This document shows positions 1 through 11,774 of a stretch of DNA of 64,000 nt, piece by piece. The stretch is from NCBI RefSeq assembly GCF_005311025.1, contig NZ_CP031747.1, positions 248,001 to 312,000 of the forward strand, in the 5' to 3' direction. A program made the translations under genes and the position numbers. The DNA comes from Alcaligenes faecalis (lineage in GTDB: Bacteria > Pseudomonadota > Gammaproteobacteria > Burkholderiales > Burkholderiaceae_B). Within the stretch, counting starts at the first letter, position 1; each line of letters opens with the position of its first letter. The notes beneath the pieces are model-generated. The model ran no database searches and was not told where the DNA came from. It saw nothing but the letters and a program-made list of their open reading frames with translations.

Positions 1-4
1 TCTG

Positions 5-41
5 AAAGACCCGTCTCGCGGTGCCCGCGGGCGGGTCTTTG
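5..41 (+). terminator. intrinsic terminator of the gene upstream of hflX
   Basis: The arms AAAGACCCG and CGGGTCTTT flank a GC-rich loop and the 3' arm ends in a short T run. It lies just before hflX. In related bacteria hfq precedes hflX, so this probably ends hfq, which lies outside the window (inference). Confidence 0.6.
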
Positions 42-56
42 TTTCTGGAGCAAGCG

Positions 57-1145
57 TTGAAGGCACTGGTAATTAGTGTGGATATGGGCGAGCTGGACTA
101 CAAGGCCCATGCTGAAGAATTCGTCATGCTGGCTGAAGGGGCGGGCGCCCAGATTATGGAATTGATGGTCGTGCGTCGGTCCCGTCCAGATTCTGCCTAC
201 TACATCGGTACGGGCAAGCTGGAAGAGGCCGTCGCCCTGGCCAAGGCAACTGGCGCCGAAGTCGTGCTGTTTGATCATGCCTTGAGCCCGGCCCAGCAGC
301 GTAATCTGGAGCGCAAGCTGGAGCTGCGTGTGGTTGACCGGGTTGCCCTGATTCTGGATATTTTTGCCCTGCGTGCGCAAAGTCACGAAGGTAAATTACA
401 GGTGGAACTGGCCCAGCTGCAGCACCTGACTTCCCGATTGACCCGGATGTGGACGCACTTGGAGCGCCAAAAGGGCGGTATCGGTATGCGCGGTCCAGGT
501 GAATCGCAGCTGGAAATGGATCGCCGGATGATTGGCGACAAGGTCCGTACCTTGCGTGAGCGCCTGGCCAAGGTGCAACGCCAGCGCAGCACCCAACGCC
601 GTGCTCGTTCTCGTAGCGGCACCTTGTCGGTGTCTCTGGTGGGCTACACCAACACGGGAAAATCCACGCTATTTAACGCCTTGACCCGAGCGGACGCCTA
701 CGCAGCTGACCAGTTATTTGCTACCTTGGATACCACCACGCGTCGTATCTGGATTGAAGGGGCAGGGCAGGTCGTAATTTCGGATACGGTGGGCTTCATT
801 CGTGAATTGCCACCGACCTTGATTGCCGCTTTCCGGGCCACTTTGGAAGAGACCGTCCATGCAGACGTATTGCTGCATGTGGTCGATGCGGCCAACCCTC
901 AACGCGATGAACAAATCGCTGAAGTTCATAAGGTTCTGGAGGACATCGGGGCCCATGAAATACCTCGCATTCTGGTCTATAACAAAATTGACCAAGCCGG
1001 CTATGAGCCACGGGTAGAGCGGGATGAACATGGTACTATTGCCCGAGTCTTTGTTAGCGCTTTAGAGCGCATCGGATTGGATGGCTTGCGTACAGCAATC
1101 GTCGAATCAGGTCATTTCGCGGAAAACAATGCGTCTGAACAATAA
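57..1145 (+). CDS. GTPase HflX, ribosome-associated
   Basis: HflX is a cytosolic GTPase that binds the 50S subunit and rescues stalled or heat-damaged ribosomes. The translated protein has the glycine-rich HflX N-terminal domain, with GPGESQLEMDRR near residue 155, followed by a G domain with P-loop GYTNTGKST, a DTVGF switch motif and NKID. I chose the TTG at 57 because GGAG lies at 47-50 with a 6-nt spacer and the product begins LKALVISV. The longer GTG start at 21 would sit inside the upstream terminator hairpin. The 362-residue length is normal for the short HflX form. The 3' end overlaps hflK by 17 nt, so the two are probably translationally coupled. Confidence 0.95.
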   Translation: MKALVISVDMGELDYKAHAEEFVMLAEGAGAQIMELMVVRRSRPDSAYYIGTGKLEEAVALAKATGAEVVLFDHALSPAQQRNLERKLELRVVDRVALILDIFALRAQSHEGKLQVELAQLQHLTSRLTRMWTHLERQKGGIGMRGPGESQLEMDRRMIGDKVRTLRERLAKVQRQRSTQRRARSRSGTLSVSLVGYTNTGKSTLFNALTRADAYAADQLFATLDTTTRRIWIEGAGQVVISDTVGFIRELPPTLIAAFRATLEETVHADVLLHVVDAANPQRDEQIAEVHKVLEDIGAHEIPRILVYNKIDQAGYEPRVERDEHGTIARVFVSALERIGLDGLRTAIVESGHFAENNASEQ

Positions 1146-2445
1146 AATATTCAATCTCAATGATCCCGGTTGGGGACGAGACAGTGGCAAAAACGGTTCC
1201 GAGCCACCTCGCCGCCCCGAGAAACAAGATGGCCCGCCTGACCTCGACGAGGTATGGCGTGACTTCAACAGTCGCTTGGGATCTTTATTCGGCAAAAAGG
1301 GACGTCGCTCCCCTCCCGGTGGCATGCCTCCGGGTAGCGGTAATGGCCCATCCATCCCCAAAGGCTCGCCCAAGCTGCTGATCATCGGCGGTGTGGTCGC
1401 GGTCGGCCTGTGGATGGCCAGTGGCTTTACCATCGTGCAGGAAGGTCAGGTTGCCGTGGTTACCCGTTTTGGCGAGTACACGAAAACTCTGAATCCCGGT
1501 TTGCAGTGGCGTTGGCCCGCTCCCATCGAAGATCACCAGACTGTGAATATTTCGCAGTTGCGTACCTTTGAAGTGGGCTACCGCGGCAGTGCACGCAATA
1601 AAGTCCTGCCTGAATCGTTGATGCTGACAACCGACGAGAACATCGTCGACATGCAGTATGTGGTTCAGTACCGTTTGCTGCCTACAGGCGCACCGGACTA
1701 CCTGTTCAACACCAATAATCCGGATGAGTCGGTACGTCAGGCGGCTGAAACCGCCATGCGTGAAGTCGTGGGCAAGCAGCCCATGGACTCCGTGCTGTAC
1801 TCCGGCCGTACCCAGATTGCATCGGACGTGCAGCAGTTGGCCCAGTCCATTCTGGACCGCTACCGTACCGGCATTCAGATCAGCACCGTAGCTATCCAGA
1901 ACGTGCAGCCGCCCGAGCAGGTTCAGGCCGCCTTTGACGATGCCGTCAAGGCCGGTCAGGACCGCGAGCGTCAGATCAACGAAGGTCAGGCCTACGCCAA
2001 CAAGGTGTTGCCCGAAGCCGCTGGTCAAGTGGCTCGCATGATGCAGGAGTCTGAGGGTTACAAGGCTCGTGTGATCGGTGATGCCAAGGGTGATACCGCC
2101 CGTTTTGGTAGCGTCGAGGCCGAGTACGTGAAGGCTCCGGGTGTAACGCGGGATCGTCTGTACCTGTCCACAATTCAGGAAATCCTGGAGAGCACCAGCA
2201 AGGTACTGGTTGATACCCGTAGTGATAACAACATGATCTATCTGCCTTTGGACAAGATCGTGCGTCAGGTGGGTAGCCGTACGGATATGGAGCCGTCCGC
2301 TCCTGTCGCTTCGGCCGCTTCGCAAGGACAGGTCAGCCGTCCAGCTCCGGCTGCGGCACCCAAAGCGCCTGCGCCAGCCAATCCAGCCGGTCTGGATACC
2401 TCGCTGGGCTCTTTGGTCAGTCCTTATTCCCCATACGCACGCTAG
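1129..2445 (+). CDS. FtsH protease modulator HflK
   Basis: HflK is an inner-membrane SPFH/band-7 protein that forms with HflC a large complex around the FtsH protease and modulates membrane-protein turnover. The 438-residue product has a polar, Gly/Pro-rich cytoplasmic N-terminus, one membrane segment (LLIIGGVVAVGLWMASGF), then the band-7 domain and a coiled-coil region. The C-terminal tail is Ala/Pro-rich. The ATG at 1129 is preferred over the upstream in-frame ATG at 1081 because the product then begins MRLNNKIFNLNDPGWG, the usual start for this family. The start lies inside the end of hflX, and hflC follows after 9 nt. Confidence 0.95.
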   Translation: MRLNNKIFNLNDPGWGRDSGKNGSEPPRRPEKQDGPPDLDEVWRDFNSRLGSLFGKKGRRSPPGGMPPGSGNGPSIPKGSPKLLIIGGVVAVGLWMASGFTIVQEGQVAVVTRFGEYTKTLNPGLQWRWPAPIEDHQTVNISQLRTFEVGYRGSARNKVLPESLMLTTDENIVDMQYVVQYRLLPTGAPDYLFNTNNPDESVRQAAETAMREVVGKQPMDSVLYSGRTQIASDVQQLAQSILDRYRTGIQISTVAIQNVQPPEQVQAAFDDAVKAGQDRERQINEGQAYANKVLPEAAGQVARMMQESEGYKARVIGDAKGDTARFGSVEAEYVKAPGVTRDRLYLSTIQEILESTSKVLVDTRSDNNMIYLPLDKIVRQVGSRTDMEPSAPVASAASQGQVSRPAPAAAPKAPAPANPAGLDTSLGSLVSPYSPYAR

Positions 2446-2454
2446 GAGAGCTTG

Positions 2455-3342
2455 ATGCAACGTTTATTTCCTGCTCTGGTGGCCCTGGCGGTAATTGTCG
2501 GTTTGCTGCTGTCTTCCGTATTTATCGTGCGTGAGCGCGATGCGGCTCTGGTTTTTGCCCTGGGTGAAGTGCGCGGTACCATCACTACCCCCGGCCTGTA
2601 CTTCAAACTGCCGCCACCCTTTGAAAATGTGGTGTTCCTGGACAAGCGTCTGCAGACGATTGAAACCAAGGATCCCGAGCGTATTCAGACGGCTGAAAAG
2701 AAAAACCTGCTGATCGACTCCTACGTCAAATGGCGCATTTCCGATCCACGCCTGTTTTACGTGACGTTTGGTGCAACGGATCGTGGTGCTGTCGAGCGTT
2801 TGCAAGCCCAGATTCGTGACGCCCTGAACGCTTCGGTGAACGTGCGCACGGTGAAAGAAGTGGTTTCCACCGAGCGTGATGCCATCATGCGTGAAGTGCT
2901 GACGGCCGTTGAGGCCCGTGCCCGTCCTTTGGGTGTGGAAGTGATTGACGTGCGTTTGCGTCGTATTGATTTCGCTCCCGAGATTTCGGAATCGGTATAC
3001 CGTCGTATGGAAGCCGAACGTACACAAGAAGCCAACCGTTTGCGTGCAACCGGTGCTGCTGAAAGTGAGCGTATCCGTGCCGAAGCCGAACGTCAGCGTG
3101 AAGAGTTGCTGGCCGACGCGTATGCCCAAGCTCAGGCCATCCGTGGTCAGGGTGATGGTGAAGCCGCTGCCATTTACTCCGATAGTTATGGCAAGAACCC
3201 CGAGTTCTATCGTTTCTACCGCAGCCTGGAAGCCTACCGCAGTGCTTTCAGCAAACAGACCGACACACTGGTCATCAGCCCTGACTCTGATTTCTTCAAG
3301 TATTGGGGCAAGCAAGGATCACCCGCAGCACCTGCGAACTGA
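2455..3342 (+). CDS. FtsH protease modulator HflC
   Basis: This is the partner of HflK in the membrane complex that restrains FtsH. It has an N-terminal membrane anchor (residues about 4-24), then the SPFH/band-7 domain, and an Ala/Glu-rich coiled coil around residues 190-240 (AERTQEANRLRATGAAESER). The ATG at 2455 follows AGGAG at 2445-2449. A TTG directly before it would be too close to that site. At 295 residues it is of usual length. It is the last gene of the hflX-hflK-hflC unit, with a strong hairpin 18 nt after the stop. Confidence 0.95.
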   Translation: MQRLFPALVALAVIVGLLLSSVFIVRERDAALVFALGEVRGTITTPGLYFKLPPPFENVVFLDKRLQTIETKDPERIQTAEKKNLLIDSYVKWRISDPRLFYVTFGATDRGAVERLQAQIRDALNASVNVRTVKEVVSTERDAIMREVLTAVEARARPLGVEVIDVRLRRIDFAPEISESVYRRMEAERTQEANRLRATGAAESERIRAEAERQREELLADAYAQAQAIRGQGDGEAAAIYSDSYGKNPEFYRFYRSLEAYRSAFSKQTDTLVISPDSDFFKYWGKQGSPAAPAN

Positions 3343-3360
3343 TCCCCGCTAGAGAACTTA

Positions 3361-3388
3361 GGGCCGCTGGGTGTTCCACCCGCGGCCC
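3361..3388 (+). terminator. GC-rich hairpin after hflC
   Basis: GGGCCGC-T-GGGTG-TTC-CACCC-GCGGCCC forms a 12-bp stem with a 3-nt loop and one unpaired T. No proper T run follows (TGATCGTTTA), so it may be a weak terminator or an RNA-stabilising 3' end for the hfl transcript. Confidence 0.5.
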
Positions 3389-3432
3389 TGATCGTTTATA
3401 CTAGCGTGTAAGTTACTAACACCACTTCGCAT

Positions 3433-3469
3433 GCGACTTGGGCGGCTTACAGGCCCCAAGTCGCTTTTT
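3433..3469 (+). terminator. terminator-like hairpin in the hisZ leader
   Basis: GCGACTTGGG and CCCAAGTCGC form a perfect 10-bp stem with an 11-12-nt loop, followed by TTTTT. It lies 44 nt before the hisZ ATG and downstream of a possible -10 box (TATACT, 3397-3402). It is either a second terminator for hflC or an attenuator for hisZ. Confidence 0.6.
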
Positions 3470-3512
3470 GTTTGGCTGGAACTTTCGTTTATAAGTAGTC
3501 CGAGGCACGAGT

Positions 3513-6040
<2,528 letters not shown>

Positions 6041-6065
6041 GCGATTTATCGCGGTATAATGCCTT

Positions 6066-6107
6066 GCACCGTTGTACGGTGCGTACAGAGCGGCCTGAAG
6101 GGCCGCT
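6066..6107 (+). terminator. tandem hairpins after purA
   Basis: Two perfect small hairpins follow each other: GCACCGT-TGT-ACGGTGC (6066-6082) and AGCGGCC-TGAAG-GGCCGCT (6089-6107), the second followed by TTGTCGTT. A TATAAT at 6055-6060 just upstream could be a -10 box. The pair may partly terminate purA or set the level of the next gene. Confidence 0.45.
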
Positions 6108-6194
6108 TTGTCGTTCTGGACGCTGCGTTGGCCTACCAGACTCTTGTTTTGCAGGTACCAAAGCGCAGCTAGTGCATTTATATCTGGAATACAT

Positions 6195-6740
6195 ATGAGT
6201 CTGCCCCCAAATAGCGATACTGATGAATGGGTTTCCTGGGAACAATACAATCGCCTGATTGAACAATTGGCCCTGAGCATTCACGAATCAGGCTGGAAAT
6301 TCGACAAAATTGTTTGCCTGGCCCGAGGCGGTATGAGAGTGGGAGACGTTATTTCGCGCATCTATGATGTACCCCTGGGTATTTTGGCCACCAGCAGCTA
6401 TCGCGAAGCCGCCGGTACCGAACAGGGTGATCTGGATATTGCGCAATACATCACCATTACCCGTGGCACCCTGGATGGCAATGTGCTGCTGGTCGATGAT
6501 ATGGTCGATACGGGCAAGACTTTTATGCGTGTACGTGATCACCTGCGTGCACAGTTTCCCGCGATCACCGAGCTGAAAACCGCCGTTTTGTGGTGGAAAG
6601 GCCACGCCCAGGTCGACCCAGACTACTACGTGTCCAAGTTGCCCACAAATCCCTGGATTCATCAGCCTTTTGAGGACTACGATAGCATTCGCCCTCATCA
6701 GCTGGACGCCTGGATCCGTAAGGGTACCGGCCAGGCTTGA
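6195..6740 (+). CDS. type I phosphoribosyltransferase (xanthine/hypoxanthine-guanine PRT-like)
   Basis: This is a cytosolic purine-salvage type phosphoribosyltransferase that joins a base to PRPP. The PRPP-binding signature VLLVDDMVDTGKT lies near residues 96-108, and an upstream CLARGGMRVGD loop fits the type I PRT fold. The 181-residue length suits the Gpt-like subgroup. The start MSLPPNSDTDEW at ATG 6195 is used because the longer frame upstream encodes only intergenic hairpin sequence. The substrate base cannot be decided from sequence alone. Its place right after purA supports a role in purine salvage. Confidence 0.85.
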   Translation: MSLPPNSDTDEWVSWEQYNRLIEQLALSIHESGWKFDKIVCLARGGMRVGDVISRIYDVPLGILATSSYREAAGTEQGDLDIAQYITITRGTLDGNVLLVDDMVDTGKTFMRVRDHLRAQFPAITELKTAVLWWKGHAQVDPDYYVSKLPTNPWIHQPFEDYDSIRPHQLDAWIRKGTGQA

Positions 6741-6862
6741 TCGCTGGCATTCAGATAATTGGTGGATAGCCTAATTGCGCCTTGCTTGGTGTATGCCAGC
6801 AATCGTGCTACCATATTGGGCTATCTGTTACGCTAACTCTTTTTACAAAGGTCAGGGATTAC

Positions 6863-7075
6863 ATGTCCATTGTTCGCCTGAAAGAAAACGAACCCTTTGA
6901 AGTTGCTCTGCGCCGCTTCAAACGCACTATTGAAAAAACCGGTCTGTTGACCGAGCTGCGTTCGCGCGAATTCTACGAAAAGCCAACGGCTGAGCGCAAG
7001 CGCAAGCACGCTGCCGCCGTGAAGCGTCACTACAAACGCATCCGCAGCCAGCAACTGCCTCCACGCTTGTATTGA
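6863..7075 (+). CDS. 30S ribosomal protein bS21
   Basis: This small basic ribosomal protein helps the 30S subunit pair with the Shine-Dalgarno sequence of mRNAs. The product is 70 residues: [20 protein letters not shown] at the N-terminus and a Lys/Arg-rich C-terminus ending in PPRLY, both typical of the family. The ATG at 6863 lies 13 nt after an AAAGGTCAGGGA tract. The TGA stop overlaps the TTG start of dnaG, giving the rpsU-dnaG-rpoD order known as the macromolecular synthesis operon. Confidence 0.97.
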   Translation: MSIVRLKENEPFEVALRRFKRTIEKTGLLTELRSREFYEKPTAERKRKHAAAVKRHYKRIRSQQLPPRLY

Positions 7076-9078
7076 TCCCTGAATCTTTTGTTCAGGAACT
7101 GCTCGCCCGTGTCGATGTCGTAGATGTCGTCGGGCGGTACGTGCAGTTGCGTAAAGGCGGGGCCAACTTGCTTGGCCTGTGCCCTTTTCACAACGAAAAA
7201 TCCCCTTCATTTACAGTCAGTCCCACCAAGCAGTTTTACCATTGCTTCGGTTGTGGCGCTCACGGATCGGCTATCTCGTTCCTGATGGAACATACAGGGG
7301 CTTCATTCCCCGAGGCGGTACGCAGCTTAGCTGGTTCCGTCGGAATGACTGTGCCCGAAGCAGATCGCACCCCACGCCAACGTGCTGCCGATGCGCGTCG
7401 TAAAGACGAGTTGTCGCGTCAGCATCATATTCTTGAAACGGCACAGGGGCACTACCTACGTCAGCTAAAACAGTCACCCATTGCTATCGATTATCTAAAA
7501 CGTCGTGGCCTGGATGGGGAGACGGCTGCCCGTTTCGGTTTGGGCTGGACAGGTACGGAGCGACGCGGCTTATCGGCTGTATTTCCGCAGTACGAAGACA
7601 AGCAGCTGGTTGAGTCCGGCTTGGTGATCGAGTCCGAAGATGGTCGTCGCTACGACCGTTTCCGTTCACGCATCATGTTTCCGATCCGCAGTACCAAGGG
7701 CCATATCATTGGCTTTGGTGGCCGTCTGATCGAAAAAGGTGAACCCAAGTACCTGAATTCGCCGGAAACCACGCTGTTTTCCAAAGGACACGAGCTATAC
7801 GGCTTGTGGGAAGGACGTCAGGGCATACGCAAAGAAGGCTTTGTCCTGATTGTTGAAGGTTATATGGACGTGGTGGCGCTGTCGCAACATGGCTTGCACA
7901 ATGCCGTAGCGACCTTGGGCACCGCGACAACCGAATACCACATCACCAAATTGATGCGCGCCAGCGACAGGCTGGTGTTTTGCTTTGATGGTGACGGGGC
8001 AGGGCGCAAGGCCGCCTGGCGTGCTTTGAATACCTGCTTGCCACTGGTACGTGACGATGTGTCCATCCGCTTCATGTTCCTGGCGGATAACCACGACCCC
8101 GATTCTTTTGTTCGTGAGCACGGTGCTGCCGCGTTTCGCGAGCAGGCCCAGGAAGCAGCAGCTTTGTCGCGCTTCTTCCTGGACGAGCTGGCAGCCCGCC
8201 ATCGCATGGACGAGGCCGAAGGCCGCGCGGCTTGCGTGCACGAGGCTTTGCCTTTGTTGCTGGAACTGGCTGACAGTACCTTGAAGGTGCAGATTCAGCA
8301 TGAATTTGCTCGCATGGTGCTGCTGACGCCAGACGAGCTGGCGCAGCGCCTGAGTACCGTAGAGCCGGTTCGCCGGCCTGCCGTGGATACGCCGCCGGCT
8401 CAGGATGGTCTGGTAGCCAGACCACCGGTTCCGGCACAGCCAGCACCATCTTCAGATGGCATGGAACCGTTTGAAGACGGTTTTGACGGTTCCTTTGCTG
8501 ACAGCCTGCCTATGGATGGCTGGCAGGACGAGCCCGATTGGCAGCCTCAGGAGCAATATCAGGAGCGGCCAGCATCAGGTCGCGGCAAGGGTGGCAAGAA
8601 TAATCGTCAACGGCAAGAGCGCGCTGTCCTGGGTGGCAGCCGCGCCGTGACTCCGATGGCCAAGCGATTGCTGCGCTTGCTCATTGGGCATCCAACCCTG
8701 GTGGGAGGGTTGGGCGATCAACAACTTGAAATTTTGGCGCAAAGTCCCCACTTACGTTTAGTGCAAGAGCTGATTGCCTTAAGCAATATCAGCTCGGCGC
8801 GTCACGCAGGTGCGTTGCTGGAGGCCGTGGACCCCGAGTCCGACCTGGCCCCCGTGCTCGAAGCGCTGGCCACGGAGCTCTTGGGCGAAGAAGAATTGCC
8901 CGATCCGCAGGGTGAATGGCGTGATGCGCTGCATCGCATCGAACTGGATGCGATCAAGGCAGAGCAGTCGGCATTGGTGGCCACGGGCTTGCAAGAGCCC
9001 GAACAGCGTCAGCGTTATCAAGAATTGACACGCCGTATTGCTTTGTTGAATGCTGCTTATACTCGGCAAGTGAAGTAA
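7072..9078 (+). CDS. DNA primase DnaG
   Basis: DnaG makes the RNA primers for chromosome replication. The 668-residue protein has a CHC2 zinc domain (ligands near C37, H40, C58, C61), a TOPRIM catalytic core ([13 protein letters not shown] and [11 protein letters not shown]), a Pro/Gln-rich linker near residues 430-520, and a C-terminal DnaB-binding domain. The start is a TTG at 7072 overlapping the rpsU stop as TTGA, so dnaG is probably translated by coupling to rpsU and kept at a low level. No better start with a ribosome-binding site is visible. Confidence 0.96.
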   Translation: MIPESFVQELLARVDVVDVVGRYVQLRKGGANLLGLCPFHNEKSPSFTVSPTKQFYHCFGCGAHGSAISFLMEHTGASFPEAVRSLAGSVGMTVPEADRTPRQRAADARRKDELSRQHHILETAQGHYLRQLKQSPIAIDYLKRRGLDGETAARFGLGWTGTERRGLSAVFPQYEDKQLVESGLVIESEDGRRYDRFRSRIMFPIRSTKGHIIGFGGRLIEKGEPKYLNSPETTLFSKGHELYGLWEGRQGIRKEGFVLIVEGYMDVVALSQHGLHNAVATLGTATTEYHITKLMRASDRLVFCFDGDGAGRKAAWRALNTCLPLVRDDVSIRFMFLADNHDPDSFVREHGAAAFREQAQEAAALSRFFLDELAARHRMDEAEGRAACVHEALPLLLELADSTLKVQIQHEFARMVLLTPDELAQRLSTVEPVRRPAVDTPPAQDGLVARPPVPAQPAPSSDGMEPFEDGFDGSFADSLPMDGWQDEPDWQPQEQYQERPASGRGKGGKNNRQRQERAVLGGSRAVTPMAKRLLRLLIGHPTLVGGLGDQQLEILAQSPHLRLVQELIALSNISSARHAGALLEAVDPESDLAPVLEALATELLGEEELPDPQGEWRDALHRIELDAIKAEQSALVATGLQEPEQRQRYQELTRRIALLNAAYTRQVK

Positions 9079-9337
9079 AATATTGGGTTATGTGTTGTGT
9101 TTGTGGCCGGCCAGGGGGTTAAAACTGGTACGCGAGCAAATGCGGCGGGTTAGCGGATTGTGAACCACCTTATGCCTTGAGCCCATGAGCCAGGGATTAA
9201 ATGACTTAGGGTTCGCTCGCGCAACACGCCCAGGAGCAAGCCGGTTGTGAACACGCTCATTATCAGGCTCTTGCCTGTACGACTCGGTGGCTACATATTT
9301 AGTGCCACAGGGGTAAATGGCGTCTATGGAAGAAAAT
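9079..9337 (+). other. intergenic leader of rpoD
   Basis: The space between dnaG and rpoD holds no credible ORF. It contains GTGGC-TACATATTTAGT-GCCAC (9288-9308), a 5-bp hairpin close to the start codon. It also contains long-range complementary GCGAGC and GCTCGC elements near 9133 and 9213. It probably holds an internal promoter for rpoD, as in other species, but I cannot place -35/-10 boxes with confidence. Confidence 0.35.
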
Positions 9338-11560
9338 ATGACTCAAACGACTGGTAAAACCTCGACGACGGTCTCTCGGTCTGCTAAGAAAACCTTGGCC
9401 GCGACAGCAAAATCAGGGGCATCAAGCTCGGTAGAGCTCGATGAGCTTCACGAAAGTGGAGAGCCAGGCGCAGCGCCTGCCAAAAAGGCAGCTAAAAAGG
9501 CGGCTGCTAAAAAAACGGTAGCCAAAAAAGCGGCTGCCAAGAAAACAGCGGCTAAAGCCGCTACCGGCGGTCGCCGTGGACGTCCTGCAAAGAATGCCAA
9601 TAACGACGGTATCGACTTTGTCGATGACGACGAAATGGGCGAAGAAGAGGTCATTCCTGATCTCAAGCCGGTGGCCAAGCGTGGTGCCAAGCGCGCCAAA
9701 GCCGAAAAAGATGTATTCGGTGTCCGTGGCCAACTGAGCCCTGAAGAACAGGAAGCCCGCCGCAATCGTCTCAAAGCCCTGATCAAGCTGGGTAAGGACC
9801 GCGGTTACCTGACCTACAGTGAAATCAACGATCACCTGCCCGATGATCTGGTGGATGTCGAAGCCATTGATGGCATTATCGGCACCTTCAGTGACATGGG
9901 TATTTCGGTTTACGACCAGGCTCCCGACGCTGACACCTTGCTCATGAGCGATAACGCGCCCATGGCATCCAGCGACGACGACGTCGAGGACGAAGCTGAA
10001 GCTGCTCTGACCACGGTGGACTCCGACTTCGGTCGCACGACTGACCCTGTGCGTATGTACATGCGCGAAATGGGTTCGGTGGAACTGCTGACCCGCGAAG
10101 GCGAAATTGAAATCGCCAAGCGTATCGAAGATGGCTTGAAGCACATGGTGATGGCGATTGCCGCGTGCCCAACCACGGTTAACGAGATCCTGGCCTACGT
10201 TCAGCGTGTACGCGAAGGCGTCATGCAGATCGACGAAGTGGTTGACGGTCTGGTGGACGATGATGGTGAAGAATACGCCGGTTCCGGTGTCACCGCTGAC
10301 GACGAGGACGAAGGTCCAGCCGGCGGCATGAGCAGCAAGCAGATTGAATACCTGCGCAACAAGTCGCTCAAGAAATTCGACATTATTGGCGAATGGTTTG
10401 ACAAGATGCGCGTTTCCTTCGAGTCCGAAGGTTACAAGAGCGCAGGCTATGTGCAAGCTCAGGAAACCATCCTGAATGAATTCATGGGCATTCGCTTTAC
10501 CGCCAAGATGGTGGAGAAGCTGGCCGATACCATGCGTGAGCAGGTTGCCATCGTGCGTCAGCACGAGCGTGAAATCCTGAACATCTGTGTGGATCGTGCT
10601 GATATGCCACGTGCACACTTCATCAAGGCTTTCCCCGGCAACGAAACCAATCTGGATTGGGTGGTGCAGGAGGTGGCTGCAGGCCATCCTTACAGCTCGA
10701 TTCTGGAGCGCCACATCCCTGCCATTCAGGAAGTTCAGCAAAAGCTGATCGACCTGCAAACCAGCGTTGTGCTGCCTTTGAAGGACTTGAAAGAAGTCAA
10801 CAAACGCATGACCACGGGCGAAGCCAAGGCACGTAAAGCCAAGCGCGAAATGACCGAGGCCAACTTGCGTCTGGTGATCTCCATTGCCAAGAAGTACACC
10901 AACCGTGGCTTGCAGTTCCTGGATCTGATTCAGGAAGGCAATATCGGTTTGATGAAGGCAGTGGACAAGTTCGAATACCGTCGCGGCTACAAATTCTCCA
11001 CGTACGCCACGTGGTGGATTCGTCAGGCCATTACGCGTTCGATTGCTGACCAGGCCCGCACGATTCGTATTCCGGTTCACATGATCGAGACGATCAACAA
11101 GATGAACCGTATCAATCGTCAGATCCTGCAGGAAACCGGCGTTGAGCCCGATCCCGCAACCCTGGCCCAGAAGATGGACATGCCCGAAGACAAGGTTCGC
11201 AAGATCTTGAAGATCGCCAAAGAGCCTATCTCCATGGAAACTCCTATCGGTGACGATGACGATTCCCACCTGGGCGATTTCATCGAGGACAACAACACCG
11301 TTTCGCCATCGGATTCCGCTTTGCACGGCTCCATGCGCGATGTGGTGAAAGATGTCCTGGATTCCTTGACGCCACGCGAAGCCAAAGTGCTGCGCATGCG
11401 TTTTGGTATCGAGATGAGCACTGACCAGACTCTGGAAGAAGTGGGTAAGCAGTTTGACGTTACGCGTGAGCGTATTCGTCAAATAGAAGCCAAGGCTTTG
11501 CGCAAGCTGCGTCATCCTAGCCGTGCCGACAAACTGAAGAGCTTCCTGGAAAGCCAGTAA
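9338..11560 (+). CDS. RNA polymerase primary sigma factor RpoD (sigma-70)
   Basis: RpoD directs RNA polymerase to housekeeping promoters. After a Lys/Ala-rich low-complexity N-terminus ([13 protein letters not shown]) come region 1.1, region 1.2 ([21 protein letters not shown]), the non-conserved insert, region 2 ([20 protein letters not shown] and [17 protein letters not shown]), region 3, and region 4 ending in the helix-turn-helix [19 protein letters not shown]. The ATG at 9338 has GGAAGA four bases upstream. In-frame ATGs at 9317 and 9326 would add up to seven residues and remain possible. A clear intrinsic terminator follows. Confidence 0.97.
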   Translation: MTQTTGKTSTTVSRSAKKTLAATAKSGASSSVELDELHESGEPGAAPAKKAAKKAAAKKTVAKKAAAKKTAAKAATGGRRGRPAKNANNDGIDFVDDDEMGEEEVIPDLKPVAKRGAKRAKAEKDVFGVRGQLSPEEQEARRNRLKALIKLGKDRGYLTYSEINDHLPDDLVDVEAIDGIIGTFSDMGISVYDQAPDADTLLMSDNAPMASSDDDVEDEAEAALTTVDSDFGRTTDPVRMYMREMGSVELLTREGEIEIAKRIEDGLKHMVMAIAACPTTVNEILAYVQRVREGVMQIDEVVDGLVDDDGEEYAGSGVTADDEDEGPAGGMSSKQIEYLRNKSLKKFDIIGEWFDKMRVSFESEGYKSAGYVQAQETILNEFMGIRFTAKMVEKLADTMREQVAIVRQHEREILNICVDRADMPRAHFIKAFPGNETNLDWVVQEVAAGHPYSSILERHIPAIQEVQQKLIDLQTSVVLPLKDLKEVNKRMTTGEAKARKAKREMTEANLRLVISIAKKYTNRGLQFLDLIQEGNIGLMKAVDKFEYRRGYKFSTYATWWIRQAITRSIADQARTIRIPVHMIETINKMNRINRQILQETGVEPDPATLAQKMDMPEDKVRKILKIAKEPISMETPIGDDDDSHLGDFIEDNNTVSPSDSALHGSMRDVVKDVLDSLTPREAKVLRMRFGIEMSTDQTLEEVGKQFDVTRERIRQIEAKALRKLRHPSRADKLKSFLESQ

Positions 11561-11593
11561 GTCTTTAGCAAGTCTGCTTGAGCAAGATAAAAA

Positions 11594-11622
11594 ACCCGGT
11601 CTGAATAAGACCGGGTTTTTTT
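11594..11622 (+). terminator. rpoD intrinsic terminator
   Basis: ACCCGGTCT-GAATA-AGACCGGGT forms a 9-bp stem followed by seven T residues, 33 nt after the rpoD stop. Confidence 0.92.
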
Positions 11623-11774
11623 GTGCTCATTGCCCAGCCTTTTAAAATCTCTTTTCAAGGGTTAGGCGCTGCAGTTGAGAAAAGCTTACTAGGTCTTTGG
11701 TCTTGCCTGTCGCAATGAGTTTTTGGTGCTCTTGGCGACACCGTTCGTGCAGATAAGTTTGCCGTTTCAGGATA

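Noticed and set aside
9422-11515. 697-codon minus-strand ORF opposite rpoD
   Set aside because: Antisense shadow of rpoD; low complexity and no recognisable domain.
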